A DNA stretch of 64,000 bases from Psychrobacter sp. 1044 (GCF_904846525.1 NZ_CAJHAZ010000002.1:124001-188000), one strand, 5' to 3'; positions 1 to 9,833 are shown, counted from the first letter of the stretch. The notes: a model not told the origin generated them from the sequence alone. A program made the numbers and translations.

Positions 1-3000
1 TAATCAAAATGGAAGCCTGCACCAATCGAGCCGCCAGCATTACCTTGGGTATCAGCGGTGCCGTTTACCTTCATGACCCAACGACCATCATTGGATAACT
101 TCGAGAAGCCAATAGCAACTGCACTTTCCCCATTGTACGTTCCTATACCGCCACCGATTAAGGATTTACCAGCGATGTAAGCTTGCGGTAGTGAAGACAT
201 TGCCATGGCGGCTGAAATACCAGCATTTGCATCGTCTTCGACTTCACCAATTTTATAACCTAGCTCATTCATGTTGTTGCCAAGTCTTTGACTAACAGCA
301 TCTAACTGACCCATATTCACAGCATCTCTGGGAGCCATGCCATCAGCCACATCAGTGATCTTGTTACCAGCGGCGTTGATACCGCTTGCAGTCATACTAG
401 GACCACCGACAATGCTGACACCATTATTATTGATTGTCGTATTGCCAGTTTTGACGCTATCGATATTAATATTACCGTTTAGATCAAACTTAATACTACT
501 GCCTGCTGCTGTTGTGGTGATGTTATTACCACCTGTGAAGGTGAGGACACTGCCATCGCCTACTGGTTTGTTGATGGTAGCACCGCTATCAGCACCAAAA
601 TTGAGACCCGCATCTATTTTATCCTTGTTCACTTTGATATTGGTCGTATTGGTGTCGATGTTTGTTTTATTCGTGGCAATATTCGTGGTATTGGTTTGGA
701 TATTGGTGGTGTTGGCTTGGATGTTTTCATTGATAACGACTTCTCCTTGCTTAATAGAAGCAATCGCACCGTCGATACTATTTTGACCAGTACCACCAAT
801 ATTACTATTGGTAAAGGTACCATCTACAGGATTGTAGACTGTCTCACCGCCAATGATACTACTGATGCCACTGCCTTGTGCATAGAGCTGACCACCATTG
901 ATGGCATCTTTGCTACCTTCAGAGACATCGCCATTCACAACGTTTGTAATCTTAGTGTCGGCAGCATTGATACCCGCTTTGGTGACACTAGGTCCACCTG
1001 TAATAGTCAGCCCATTATTATTCATAATGGTATCACCCGTCGTTACGCTATCTAAATTCAGGTCTGGATTTAAATCGAAGCTAATGTCATTGACGCCTGC
1101 CAATGGTGCAGCAGCACGTAGGTCAGGGCTAACATTATTGTCCGCTGATCTAGATACTTTAATATTACCATCTGTGCTGTTCAGATCGATGGCGCTGCCT
1201 TGTTTGATCATAGTGGCAACATCACCCTGAGCCGTTAGTCCCCAACCTTGATCAAGGGCAAACGTCGTGGCATTCAACTGTCCGACAGTCGCCGCATCTG
1301 TATCTGCAATACCAGCAGCTACATTGGTGATTCTGTTAAAACCATTGTCAAGACCACTACTGCTCAGTCTAACCGTTCTACCCGGACCATTATCGGTAAA
1401 GGTAAAGCCATTACTATTCATAATGCTATTACCAATCTGCATGCTACCCTCATTGCCTAAATTCAACTGGTTATTCAGTTTCACCTGAACACCCGTTGCT
1501 GAGGCCATCGTCGTAATGTTGCTATCACCAGTGACGTTGATGGTATCACCTAAAGCAAACTGCTGGTCGTTGGCACTATTGCCATCACCGATTTTGATGC
1601 CTTTAGCCACGAGACTATTGGTTGCTGACAATTGGTCGAAGTTTACCGCATCCTTACCTGTGGTCGCTTCTGCAACGTTAGTAATTTTATTGCCACCATT
1701 GTTTAGACCATTGGCTGAGATGCTGACACCGCTACCAAAGTTTGCGCTGTTAAGACCAGTTAAATCTTTCGCAAGTTTCACGGTCAATGTGCTGGTACCG
1801 TCAGCAACGACGCCAATGTTGTTGCCATTTGACAAGTCACTTGCCACGGTCGCGCCACCTTTGATTGTCAGCTTGTCACCAAGCTGACGATTAACGGTAG
1901 TACCCGTGTCACCATCGAAATCAAAACCTTTATCGATGGTCGTGGTCGTGGCTTGTAGTTGACCAAAGTTTACGGCATCGCTGGCTATTGTACCGTTAGC
2001 GACATTGGTAATTTGATTGCCACCATTGTCTAGCCCACTATTACTGAGTCTGACCGTTTGATTAGTCCCACCCATAAATGTGACACCATCAGCGTTGACG
2101 ACTGTATTTCCTGTGGTCAAGCTGGTTGAGACTAAGTCGGCAGCAGTAGCAACTTTGATACCGCCATTGTCAGCGGTCAAGACAATATTGTCACCAGTAA
2201 TAAAGTTGGCTGTATTATTGTCTTTATCCAAAGTCTTGACATCAGCACCATTGATTTGTGTCACTACCGTTTGCATCGCACTATCGGCTTTTACCAAGCT
2301 TGCCTTACTACCTTCGCTTAGATCAACTTGATAGTCGGTGATATTGGTATCAGGATCTTTGACACTAGTGCTAACTGTTAGTGCATTAGCATCTGCAGTA
2401 GAAACACTGGCGCCATTGGCATTGACAGTATAGACATCCTGTCCAGTATCGCTATCGGTTGAAAAGTCAACACTGGCAACATTCGTACCTTTAACTACTT
2501 TGGTTCTCGCTCCTGCGGCTGCCATCTGTACATCACCAATATTCGCCGCATTGGTTACTGTATCACCACCGCTTTTTACTCCCTTGATCTGGGTGTCGTT
2601 GGCATTGATACCAGTAGTAGAGATACTAACACCACCAAAATCTGCACTAGTGAGGCCCGTTAAAGTTGGAGACAGACCGAGAGCAATTCCATCGCCCGTT
2701 GATAAGCCAGTAGTGGTCAAATTGCTGTCCGTATCAAACTTAATTTCTTCACCCAAGGCAAAGGTTTTTTTGAGAGTGCCGCCGCTACTTGCATCATTCA
2801 CATTAAACTTGATGCCTTTAGCAATATTGTCAGTGTTGGTGCCAATATTGGTGGTATTGGTTGAGATGTTGCTAGTATTGGTCGTGACTTGTTGGTTGGT
2901 ATTAAATAACTGACCACCATTGATGGCGTCTTTGCTATTTAGACTGACCGTACCATTAGAAACATTGACGACCTTCTTATTACCCGCATTGACCCCGCTT

Positions 3001-5243
3001 TTGGTGATGCTTGGACCATTTAAAATGGTCAGACCATTGCTGGTTAACGTGGCATTGGTAGGGTTAAATATGCTTCCACCCGTTACCGTGACACCTGCAC
3101 CACTAACGGTAGTGACGCCAGTAAGCACGCCGCCAGTGACAATACCTAGACCATTGACCGTTGTACCGTTTAATAAGTTACCTGTGCTAACGCTGCCTGT
3201 TGTACCTAGGTTTAGATTGTCATTGAGCTCAACTTCGATTTTGCCATTTTTTACTCGGGTGTCGATGTTGCTGTTAGAGCCAACCACCTCAACGGCTTGT
3301 CCCAATGGTTTCTGTACTGTATTACCATCAGCAGCTTTTAGCGCAAATCCTTTGTTAATAGTCGTGGTATTATTTCCGACCGCTTCATTGGTCGCATACA
3401 ATTGACTACCATTCACGGCATCTGTACTAGCCACAGTGACAGCTCCACCAGCGACGTTTTTGATCTGACGCTCAGATCCTACTACGCCCACGGATACTTG
3501 CGCACCCTCTCGTAGCATACCCTTATCATCAATGACATTACCGGCGATATCATATACCACGCCACCAACTGTCATCGTCTTTTCAGAGCTTGCACTTTTT
3601 GCTGTTGTTGAGCCTGCACCTAAAGAGACTGAACCATCTTTGCTCGCTGATGCACCAACACCGAACGCTGAAGAAGCCGTTCCCGAGGTATTGGAATGAA
3701 CACCAACGGCTGTAGACAGATCACCTTTAGACAACGATTTTGCACCAATGGCTATCGACGCAGCACCTCCAGCTTCGGTATTGACATCGTACTGATTGGT
3801 TTCTACCAAATCTTTACCTACGTAGGATTTGAAAACATCGTTAACTGTGCCACTATTTAGTGGTGACAATGGACTACCATCGATATTGGTTCTCGATGCA
3901 AAATCTAGATCATCACCGCCTATCGCGATCGAGGATGCCCCTCTAGACACGACGTTAGCACCGATAGCAATCGATTGCTCACCACTTGCCATCGTCTGTT
4001 GCCCAAATTCTGAGCTGCCAATCGCAATGGTTTGGCTACCAGTGGCTTTTGCATTTCCGCCCAGCGCCATGGCGTTATAACCTGTCGCTCCGTCGTTATT
4101 AGCATTACCGACAGCAGCTGAGTCCACGCTATAATACTTGGTTTTATTATTAGCGACAGTATTCGACAGCCCCGTTAGCTGAGCCACATTGACAGCATCA
4201 CTGTCACTACTACCTGCTGCGACGTTTACAATCTGACGGTTGCCACCCGCTGCTCCTGTTCCTACAGAGACCGCGCCAAGCGTAACGCTATCCGTTGCTT
4301 GGATGACTGAGCTATCTGCTCCTACTGGCACAAAACCACTGGCACCACCAGCACGATTTGCAATAGAGTTTGAACCTAATGCGATGCCATTTACTGCGTT
4401 AGATCGAGAGCCGACACCAAAAGCAAGGCTGTTATCAGCAGTCGCTTTTGCATTACTACCAAAGGCAATCGTATCACTGCCAACTGCTTGAGTCTGTCCA
4501 TCCGCTCTATAACCTACATTTGCTTGATCAGCCACTGTACCTGCATTTTCAAAATCAGTTGAACCAATCGCAATACCACGTTTGCCTGAGGCAAGTGCTG
4601 AATGACCAACAGCAAGAGAGCCTTGACCCGTTGCTGAGGAGACGTTACCAATAGCCTGAGCAAAGTCAGCAGTCGCTGCCGATTGACGTCCAAGCGCTAA
4701 CGAGGTATTCCCATTAGAATACGCTGCCGCCCCAATTGCCACAGATGACCGACCAATGGCTTTTGCTTGAGTGCCTAGAGCAGTAGCGACGTCGCCGGCT
4801 TCTGTCCCAGTGCCAATGGCGGTACTACCAGAGTTGTTTTGTGAACCACCCGTCCAAGTAAATGACGGATTGCCTCTATCGACCAGATTGAAGTTTTGCC
4901 CAGCGTCCGCTTCACAGCCAATGGCAACCGAATAGCTGCCTTCAGCATTCGCTTCAGTACTGTTTGTATTACAAGAAGAAATTGCCGTACCAGATCCCGT
5001 ACCACCGCCGACATTCACTTGCGCAAAAGCTTGCGGTGACATTGTAAATCCAGCCGCCAGCATCCCTATGGCGATCGTGGATAGTCGGAAAAATTGGGTA
5101 GAAGAAAGATTAGAAGTCGTATTGATGGTCGCGTTTGCGCTCACGCTAGATTTGGAAGATTTGCCGCGCCCCTTTGCATATTCACCAACTGCGGTAAAAC
5201 AGCTCAAGGCTTCATTCCATATTACTTTATAGATGCGGTTCAT
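1..5243 (-). CDS. Giant trimeric autotransporter adhesin (YadA/Hia type), 3' end at window edge
   Basis: Outer-membrane trimeric adhesin (type Vc secretion) expected to bind surfaces or host/matrix molecules. I translated the minus strand and found one open frame of 1747 codons. Residues 1-25 form an extended signal peptide region (MNRIYKVIWNEAL...), followed by a hydrophobic stretch and likely cleavage after AFA at residue 74. Residues about 75-560 carry YadA-head repeats of the type SVAIGxxAxA. Residues about 560-1665 are stalk repeats with many neck motifs (DAVNVAQL, DAVNGSQL, DAINGGQL, DAVNFGQL) and two Asn/Thr coiled-coil-like tracts at about 618-735 and 2815-2915. The last 75 residues match the YadA membrane anchor and end in GAGFHFD, followed by TA at the edge, so the stop codon probably straddles position 1. 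An SD-like GGGAG lies 7 bases before the ATG. The gene has no visible homopolymeric phase-variation tract. Ligand unknown. Confidence 0.95.
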   Translation of the reverse strand, partial: MNRIYKVIWNEALSCFTAVGEYAKGRGKSSKSSVSANATINTTSNLSSTQFFRLSTIAIGMLAAGFTMSPQAFAQVNVGGGTGSGTAISSCNTNSTEANAEGSYSVAIGCEADAGQNFNLVDRGNPSFTWTGGSQNNSGSTAIGTGTEAGDVATALGTQAKAIGRSSVAIGAAAYSNGNTSLALGRQSAATADFAQAIGNVSSATGQGSLAVGHSALASGKRGIAIGSTDFENAGTVADQANVGYRADGQTQAVGSDTIAFGSNAKATADNSLAFGVGSRSNAVNGIALGSNSIANRAGGASGFVPVGADSSVIQATDSVTLGAVSVGTGAAGGNRQIVNVAAGSSDSDAVNVAQLTGLSNTVANNKTKYYSVDSAAVGNANNDGATGYNAMALGGNAKATGSQTIAIGSSEFGQQTMASGEQSIAIGANVVSRGASSIAIGGDDLDFASRTNIDGSPLSPLNSGTVNDVFKSYVGKDLVETNQYDVNTEAGGAASIAIGAKSLSKGDLSTAVGVHSNTSGTASSAFGVGASASKDGSVSLGAGSTTAKSASSEKTMTVGGVVYDIAGNVIDDKGMLREGAQVSVGVVGSERQIKNVAGGAVTVASTDAVNGSQLYATNEAVGNNTTTINKGFALKAADGNTVQKPLGQAVEVVGSNSNIDTRVKNGKIEVELNDNLNLGTTGSVSTGNLLNGTTVNGLGIVTGGVLTGVTTVSGAGVTVTGGSIFNPTNATLTSNGLTILNGPSITKSGVNAGNKKVVNVSNGTVSLNSKDAINGGQLFNTNQQVTTNTSNISTNTTNIGTNTDNIAKGIKFNVNDASSGGTLKKTFALGEEIKFDTDSNLTTTGLSTGDGIALGLSPTLTGLTSADFGGVSISTTGINANDTQIKGVKSGGDTVTNAANIGDVQMAAAGARTKVVKGTNVASVDFSTDSDTGQDVYTVNANGASVSTADANALTVSTSVKDPDTNITDYQVDLSEGSKASLVKADSAMQTVVTQINGADVKTLDKDNNTANFITGDNIVLTADNGGIKVATAADLVSTSLTTGNTVVNADGVTFMGGTNQTVRLSNSGLDNGGNQITNVANGTIASDAVNFGQLQATTTTIDKGFDFDGDTGTTVNRQLGDKLTIKGGATVASDLSNGNNIGVVADGTSTLTVKLAKDLTGLNSANFGSGVSISANGLNNGGNKITNVAEATTGKDAVNFDQLSATNSLVAKGIKIGDGNSANDQQFALGDTINVTGDSNITTMASATGVQVKLNNQLNLGNEGSMQIGNSIMNSNGFTFTDNGPGRTVRLSSSGLDNGFNRITNVAAGIADTDAATVGQLNATTFALDQGWGLTAQGDVATMIKQGSAIDLNSTDGNIKVSRSADNNVSPDLRAAAPLAGVNDISFDLNPDLNLDSVTTGDTIMNNNGLTITGGPSVTKAGINAADTKITNVVNGDVSEGSKDAINGGQLYAQGSGISSIIGGETVYNPVDGTFTNSNIGGTGQNSIDGAIASIKQGEVVINENIQANTTNIQTNTTNIATNKTNIDTNTTNIKVNKDKIDAGLNFGADSGATINKPVGDGSVLTFTGGNNITTTAAGSSIKFDLNGNINIDSVKTGNTTINNNGVSIVGGPSMTASGINAAGNKITDVADGMAPRDAVNMGQLDAVSQRLGNNMNELGYKIGEVEDDANAGISAAMAMSSLPQAYIAGKSLIGGGIGTYNGESAVAIGFSKLSNDGRWVMKVNGTADTQGNAGGSIGAGFHFD

Positions 5244-5660
5244 AGTGTGCACTCCCTTACAGACTGGTCAGATTTAAAAATCAGAGATAATATCCATCTT
5301 GCAGAGAGTCGATATCACAAAATAAAACACGTTATCGGCTGGCAATGAGTAAATATTTTTTGTTCATCATTTATCTTGTTAACCAACAACTAACACTTTT
5401 TATCTTGAAAAGCCCTAATCGCTCTCTCTATATATTAGTATTACCGAATATATAGAGAGAGACAATGCCGCTCATCGGGCATTTATTACCGTTCATCCAA
5501 TTATATAACAAAAAATGAATATATAGATGTTTTTTGCTCCTTGCTTATATTGAATGCTCCCACTTTTTTGAAATAATCCGCTTTGAAACTTAATAAAACA
5601 CACGCTTATACACACACTTTAGAGATGTTTTAAGCGCGTGTTCGCCACTTTATGCTGCTC
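5244..5660. promoter_or_regulatory. Intergenic region upstream of the adhesin, with a perfect 14-bp inverted repeat
   Basis: This gap separates the end of the sensor kinase gene from the adhesin start, both on the minus strand, so the adhesin promoter should lie here. It holds a perfect inverted repeat, CTCTCTCTATATAT at 5422-5435 and its complement at 5448-5461, with a 12-base loop. The repeat has no T-run on the minus side, so an operator or mRNA leader hairpin is as likely as a terminator. The kinase terminator lies at 5592-5640. No other gene was seen. Confidence 0.4.
5592..5640 (-). terminator. Rho-independent terminator of the cpxRA-like operon
   Basis: Read on the minus strand, CACGCGCTTA pairs with TAAGCGTGTG (10 pairs, one G-T wobble) and is followed by TTTTATT. 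It lies about 20 bases after the kinase stop codon. Confidence 0.6.
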
Positions 5661-7331
5661 TTAGTCCCCTTCAGAGTTAACAGGCAATGTTATTTGCATC
5701 ACCAGCCCTTGGATATCATCTTGGCGATTATAGACATGAATCTGACCCTTGTGTGCCATTACCACGGCATGAACGATTGCCAGCCCCAAACCATAACCCC
5801 CCGTTTCACGATGGCGAGCCGAGTCAAGCCGTACAAAGGGCTGAAAAATACGCGCCAAGTCCTTATCCGCGATGCCACCACCCTCGTCTGTGATGCTGAT
5901 TTGAAGTGCAGGCTTATTGCCTTCCATCTCCACTTTTTTAATGTCAGCAATGACTGTTGAATCAGAGGCCGTATGCATAAAAGCATTACGAATGACATTT
6001 TCAAGCGCACTATGCAGCTGTTCTTGATTGCCAAGTACTGTCCAAGGAGTGGCTGAGTGAGCCGTTGATAAAGAATCTGTCATGGGTGTGTGACTCGGCT
6101 GCCATTGCCAACGCACATTTTTATGCTGAAACTCAAAGCAAACGTCTTGTCCAATCTCACTGATGATGTCAGAAATATCAACCGCTTCGTTTTCTATATT
6201 GTCGATGGTATATTGCTGCATTTGTAGAGATTGAATATGAATGATTTGCTCAATCAACTCATTCATCCGCGCCGACTCTTTATCGATACGGTCGAGATAA
6301 CGACTGGCATTCGGTGCAAAGTCGCGAGTCAGCTCAGTCGCAACGTCTAGACGTGCCAGTGGCGATCGTAGCTCGTGCGAGATATCACTGAGCATCTGTT
6401 TGCGTGCTAGCTCACTCTCAGCCAACCGTTTTGATAATTTAGCCACGTCTTTTGCGAGTAAACCAAGCTCATCATCTCCCATTTTTGATAGGTCTGGGTG
6501 GGTCTGATAATCGCCATCAATCAGACGGTGTACGGTATTTTGTACACGGCGAATACGCTGAGTCATTGTACGGCTCAGCCAAATACAAACCAAGACGCTA
6601 AAAACGAGAATAAATAGCAAACGTATGGGAAAATTGCCACGTTGCAGCGCCATAACATCAGCAAAACGCAAATGCGGACGTAATTGTATAATGACAGACT
6701 GCTCATCTGGTAAGACGACCGTCACATCAGCCAGCTCAGGGCGACTGTCGAAATCAGCTAGCGTAGCGCTATTTGGCATCATCGGTTGCAGAATATGGTT
6801 TAAGAATGACGACTTATCATTCGACATTTTATTATTATCATCGTGACTATTAACCCTGTTATTGTCCACATTGGGCTGAGCTGCCATTGGTTGCATTGAT
6901 GATTGCATTGATAGTTGCCCTACTTCACGCCGACTACCCTGCATACCTTTTTGCCTACGCTCATCTCTATTGCGATAACGCGGAAATATAATCGCCCCTT
7001 CTTCATCGTAAACACTTATCTGATTCATGAGTTGACGGTCCTGACGATACATTTGCTTAACTGTACTTAAATCACCCGCTCTTAATGCCTGAACCATTTC
7101 TTGACGCTTAATCAATAAACTATCAGTTTGTACGTTCATGCGAGCCGTTAGTGCTTTTTCGACCAGCCAACGCTCCACCATGATCGATAAAATAGAGGTG
7201 ATTATAATTGTTAATAATAGACTTAGAAACAAACGCCAAAATAGTGTGATTCGCACTTTAAACTTTGGTGTTTGCTTAAGCATTTTATGGTTAATAGCTT
7301 TCTTGGAAGCGTTCATCGATGAGTCCATCAT
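5661..7331 (-). CDS. cpxA: CpxA-like sensor histidine kinase
   Basis: Inner-membrane sensor kinase of 556 residues that should autophosphorylate and pass phosphate to the regulator encoded just upstream. Membrane segments are at about 27-50 and 236-253, enclosing a periplasmic sensor of some 180 residues. A HAMP linker follows (254-305), then the dimerisation/phosphoacceptor box SDISHELRSPL with His319, the N box (ENVIRNAF) and the G boxes (DEGGGIAD, GYGLGLAIV). The periplasmic part contains a low-complexity Met/Gln/Asn/Ser-rich stretch (about 127-175) not typical of E. coli CpxA. The ATG overlaps the regulator stop as TAATG, indicating translational coupling. The CpxA label rests on the regulator's similarity to CpxR and the neighbouring CpxP-like gene; an RstB-like role cannot be excluded. 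Confidence 0.85.
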   Translation of the reverse strand: MMDSSMNASKKAINHKMLKQTPKFKVRITLFWRLFLSLLLTIIITSILSIMVERWLVEKALTARMNVQTDSLLIKRQEMVQALRAGDLSTVKQMYRQDRQLMNQISVYDEEGAIIFPRYRNRDERRQKGMQGSRREVGQLSMQSSMQPMAAQPNVDNNRVNSHDDNNKMSNDKSSFLNHILQPMMPNSATLADFDSRPELADVTVVLPDEQSVIIQLRPHLRFADVMALQRGNFPIRLLFILVFSVLVCIWLSRTMTQRIRRVQNTVHRLIDGDYQTHPDLSKMGDDELGLLAKDVAKLSKRLAESELARKQMLSDISHELRSPLARLDVATELTRDFAPNASRYLDRIDKESARMNELIEQIIHIQSLQMQQYTIDNIENEAVDISDIISEIGQDVCFEFQHKNVRWQWQPSHTPMTDSLSTAHSATPWTVLGNQEQLHSALENVIRNAFMHTASDSTVIADIKKVEMEGNKPALQISITDEGGGIADKDLARIFQPFVRLDSARHRETGGYGLGLAIVHAVVMAHKGQIHVYNRQDDIQGLVMQITLPVNSEGD

Positions 7332-8029
7332 TACAATACCAGCTGATAACCTTTACCACGAACCGCCTTGATAGGCTCATCATGAAAAGGTTGGAGTTTT
7401 TTGCGGAGTCGTGAGACATGCACATCAAGGCTACGGTCGAACGGCTGTAATTCACGTTGTAAAACATGCTCTGACAGCCACGCTTTGCTCACCACCTCAC
7501 CTTTTTGTTTCAGTAGCGCAACCAACAAATCAAACTCTGTCCCCGTCACTTGTAGTTCTATGCCATCTATCTGACAAAGCCGCTGGTTTTGATTCAGATG
7601 CAAACGGCTCTCTGGTAACGGCGTATGCTCTGATGTCGCTGCGCTAGTGCGTTTGATGACGGCATTGATACGTGCCAGCAGCTCTCTAGGATTGCAGGGT
7701 TTGGTAATATAATCATCAGCACCAAGTTCAAGCCCAATGATACGATCAATCTCCTCCCCTTTTGCGGTCAGCATAATGACAGGGATATCACTGATATTGG
7801 GTAATTGACGCAAGACACTCAATCCATCTATTTTTGGCATCATAATATCTAGCACCAGCAAATCATAAGCAGCAGCGCCATTAAGCACATTATTGCTTGC
7901 GGTTTTGAGTTTCTGTATGACAGCCTCACCATCGTGAACGCAGTCGCATGTCACCCCATGATTGTGCAAGTATTCTTGTAACAATTGGGTCAATTCTTCG
8001 TCATCATCACCTAGTAGTATGTGTGGCAC
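7331..8029 (-). CDS. cpxR: CpxR-like OmpR-family response regulator
   Basis: Transcription factor of 232 residues: a receiver domain (acidic pocket DDD at 8-10, phosphoacceptor Asp61 in VLDIMMPKIDG, conserved Lys in ITKP) and a C-terminal winged helix DNA-binding domain (LTGTEFDLL...PFDRSLDVHVSRLRKKL...VRGKGYQL). Both halves read closely like E. coli CpxR. The start is GTG, preceded by AGGAG at 7 bases; an ATG overlapping it by two bases is in another frame. The gene is first in the operon with the kinase and is divergent from the CpxP-like gene, so the 8030-8292 region is the natural site for autoregulation. Confidence 0.9.
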   Translation of the reverse strand: MPHILLGDDDEELTQLLQEYLHNHGVTCDCVHDGEAVIQKLKTASNNVLNGAAAYDLLVLDIMMPKIDGLSVLRQLPNISDIPVIMLTAKGEEIDRIIGLELGADDYITKPCNPRELLARINAVIKRTSAATSEHTPLPESRLHLNQNQRLCQIDGIELQVTGTEFDLLVALLKQKGEVVSKAWLSEHVLQRELQPFDRSLDVHVSRLRKKLQPFHDEPIKAVRGKGYQLVL

Positions 8030-8292
8030 ATCTTTCTCCTTAAGCGTTAAATCGCTTTATGAGCCATATTATCAGTCAATTGCTTATCGATTCGCTATAA
8101 ACGTTACCTTTCTTAATACTTCATAAATGTTCGTAACCTTTAACTGTCGTAATATAGCGTCTATCGCGACAAATACTGATAACAAGCTGTGATGGATAGT
8201 GGCTATCCGGGACACTTAGCATTCATAAGCTAATCAGATAAAAACTGACTTTTTCGCAACCAATAACGTATGCACCATAAATTAAGGTAACG
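8030..8292. promoter_or_regulatory. Divergent cpxR / cpxP-like control region with 30-bp spaced direct repeat
   Basis: The region holds GTTACCTTT at 8103-8111 and GTAACCTTT at 8133-8141, one mismatch apart and 30 bp (about three helical turns) from repeat to repeat. OmpR-family regulators bind tandem direct repeats, so this is a plausible operator. The canonical E. coli CpxR box GTAAA-N5-GTAAA is not seen. Binding is inferred only. Confidence 0.35.
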
Positions 8293-8829
8293 ATGATGAA
8301 AAAATTATTAATGGGCTCAGTCTTAGCAATGTCTAGCATTTTCACCGTAACGGCTTGTACCAGTGTTAATGCAACCACTGATACCACACCAACGACCAGT
8401 AAAATGCAGCATAAAGATGGCATGAAAAAAGCCATGAACAAAGGCGGCATGAGAGGTCCAATGTCGCAGCTAGATCTAACAGCAACGCAACAAGCGCAAA
8501 TCAAAGCCATCATGCAAGCACAACACGGCGATCGTAAAGCTGACCGTACAAAAAACAAAGCAGAACGGGCGCAAATGCAGCAACAAATGCAAGCATTAAC
8601 TAATAGTAGCACTCTAAATACAGCCGCAGTTAATCGCTTAGCTGATCAGCAAGCGGCTAAAACCAAGCAGCGCTTCATTGAGCGAGTACAGACTCAACAT
8701 GCTATCTCTCAAGTATTGACTGCTGAGCAACGCGCAAAACTCGCTACATTAAAAGCTGAAAAAATGGCGAAAGGTCATAAAGGCTCAGAGCACGGTAAAA
8801 GGCATGGCAAACCACATCAAGGCATGTAA
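8293..8829 (+). CDS. CpxP/Spy-like periplasmic lipoprotein with LTxxQ motifs
   Basis: Probable envelope-stress chaperone or sensor-kinase modulator, 178 residues. A lipoprotein signal ends at Cys22 (VTAC), so it is likely anchored rather than free like E. coli CpxP. Two LTxxQ-family motifs are visible: LDLTATQQAQIKAIM (about 57-71) and VLTAEQRAKLATL (about 143-155), separated by a highly charged helical stretch. The segment before the first motif is Met/Lys/Gly-rich and the C-terminus is His/Lys/Gly-rich (GHKGSEHGKRHGK), which suggests metal binding. AAGG precedes the two adjacent ATGs; the second (8296) has the better spacing. Divergent location next to the CpxRA-like pair supports the assignment. 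Confidence 0.8.
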   Translation: MMKKLLMGSVLAMSSIFTVTACTSVNATTDTTPTTSKMQHKDGMKKAMNKGGMRGPMSQLDLTATQQAQIKAIMQAQHGDRKADRTKNKAERAQMQQQMQALTNSSTLNTAAVNRLADQQAAKTKQRFIERVQTQHAISQVLTAEQRAKLATLKAEKMAKGHKGSEHGKRHGKPHQGM

Positions 8830-8893
8830 TTCGTCATTAATAGGCTGTTTCGCATTCATGCTGACTGTCCTATAAGACTGATTATGAACACAT

Positions 8894-8926
8894 AAAAAAG
8901 CGCATCGTATAAACGGTGCGCTTTTT
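8894..8926. terminator. Bidirectional terminator between cpxP-like gene and exonuclease gene
   Basis: AAAAAAGCGCATCG pairs with CGGTGCGCTTTTT (one G-T pair) around a short loop; A-run on one side and T-run on the other serve both convergent genes. Confidence 0.8.
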
Positions 8927-8948
8927 AGTTTTAATGTTGAGGCTCACA

Positions 8949-9833
8949 TTACTTTGATATTTTAATTAACTGTAAAAAGGCGCGCTCTTCAAGAATTTTG
9001 ATATCTAAACCACTCTGAATCAGCTCTTCCACTTTTCGATGCTTACTACTTTTTTCATGACCAGCAAGCAACGTTAAATCTTGAACACCAACCACAAGAT
9101 AATCTAATGTCTTCGAAGCACCCGCTTTGACATTAAAACCATTTTTGGCTGCTATCTCAGCAATATCTGCTCGACTGATACTAAGATTGCCTGTAAAGCA
9201 GATATTGAGTCCTGCATATTGTCCTGACTCATTTCCAACTTTTGTGATATGACTGGGGTAACTTCTATTATTTGCGCTTGGTTGCTGAGGATAATTACGA
9301 CTGTATTGACTATCTTCTACCCAATCATGAATTGATAAACCATTTTCTCTAAGAATGGTTACGATTATAAAGCCACATGCTTTGGCATCTTCTAGCGCGT
9401 CATGATGGTTAAACCGATAATTCCATTCTCTACAAACATTCGCCAGATTATAACCTTTAACCGAAAAGCGCTGACACGTCTTACGTACCAATATCGTGGC
9501 ATCGACCCACTGTAACTCTGGTATTGGTAATTTGTGAAGCTCTAGACTTTTTGTCAACGCCCTTTGATCAAAGTCAGTATAGCTAACGACAACATTTTCA
9601 CCGATAAATTTTAATATTTGCCCGTAAATGTCATACATAGACGGCGCATCTTTTACCATACTACTGGTAATACCATGCACTTCTATATTTTGACGACTAA
9701 AAGACGTCTGAGGACATACTAACTTACAGTAGGTATCAATTAACTTACCGTTCAAATATTTAGCCAAGCCTATTTGACAAATAGACCCTACGTCGCTGTT
9801 TGCAGTTTCAACGTCAATGGTCACAAAATTCAC
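8949..9833 (-). CDS. DEDDh exonuclease (DnaQ/PolC epsilon-like) with C-terminal BRCT domain
   Basis: A 294-residue protein. The N-terminal part (1-170) has 3'-5' exonuclease motifs: FVTIDVETAN with Asp7/Glu9, the second motif around YTDFDQRAL, and the third, HHDALEDAKA, with the His and Asp of the DEDDh class. The C-terminal part (about 207-294) is a BRCT domain (GLNICFTGNL...GASKTLDYLVVG), like that of NAD-dependent DNA ligase. Such exonuclease-BRCT proteins are common but poorly characterised; a role in DNA repair or nucleic-acid processing is inferred. The start is GTG with GAGG at 8 bases. Only 44 bases separate it from the upstream lipoprotein gene, so co-transcription is possible. Confidence 0.85.
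   Translation of the reverse strand: MNFVTIDVETANSDVGSICQIGLAKYLNGKLIDTYCKLVCPQTSFSRQNIEVHGITSSMVKDAPSMYDIYGQILKFIGENVVVSYTDFDQRALTKSLELHKLPIPELQWVDATILVRKTCQRFSVKGYNLANVCREWNYRFNHHDALEDAKACGFIIVTILRENGLSIHDWVEDSQYSRNYPQQPSANNRSYPSHITKVGNESGQYAGLNICFTGNLSISRADIAEIAAKNGFNVKAGASKTLDYLVVGVQDLTLLAGHEKSSKHRKVEELIQSGLDIKILEERAFLQLIKISK

Noticed and set aside
337..4654. Several plus-strand open frames of 60-161 codons across the first 4.7 kb
   Set aside because: They are shadows of the long repetitive minus-strand adhesin; composition (Leu/Val/Pro/Thr-rich) follows from its complement and there are no SD sites.
5422..5461. Rho-independent terminator for the kinase operon
   Set aside because: No T-run follows on the minus strand, the stem is AT-rich, and a better terminator lies at 5592-5640; kept as a possible operator.
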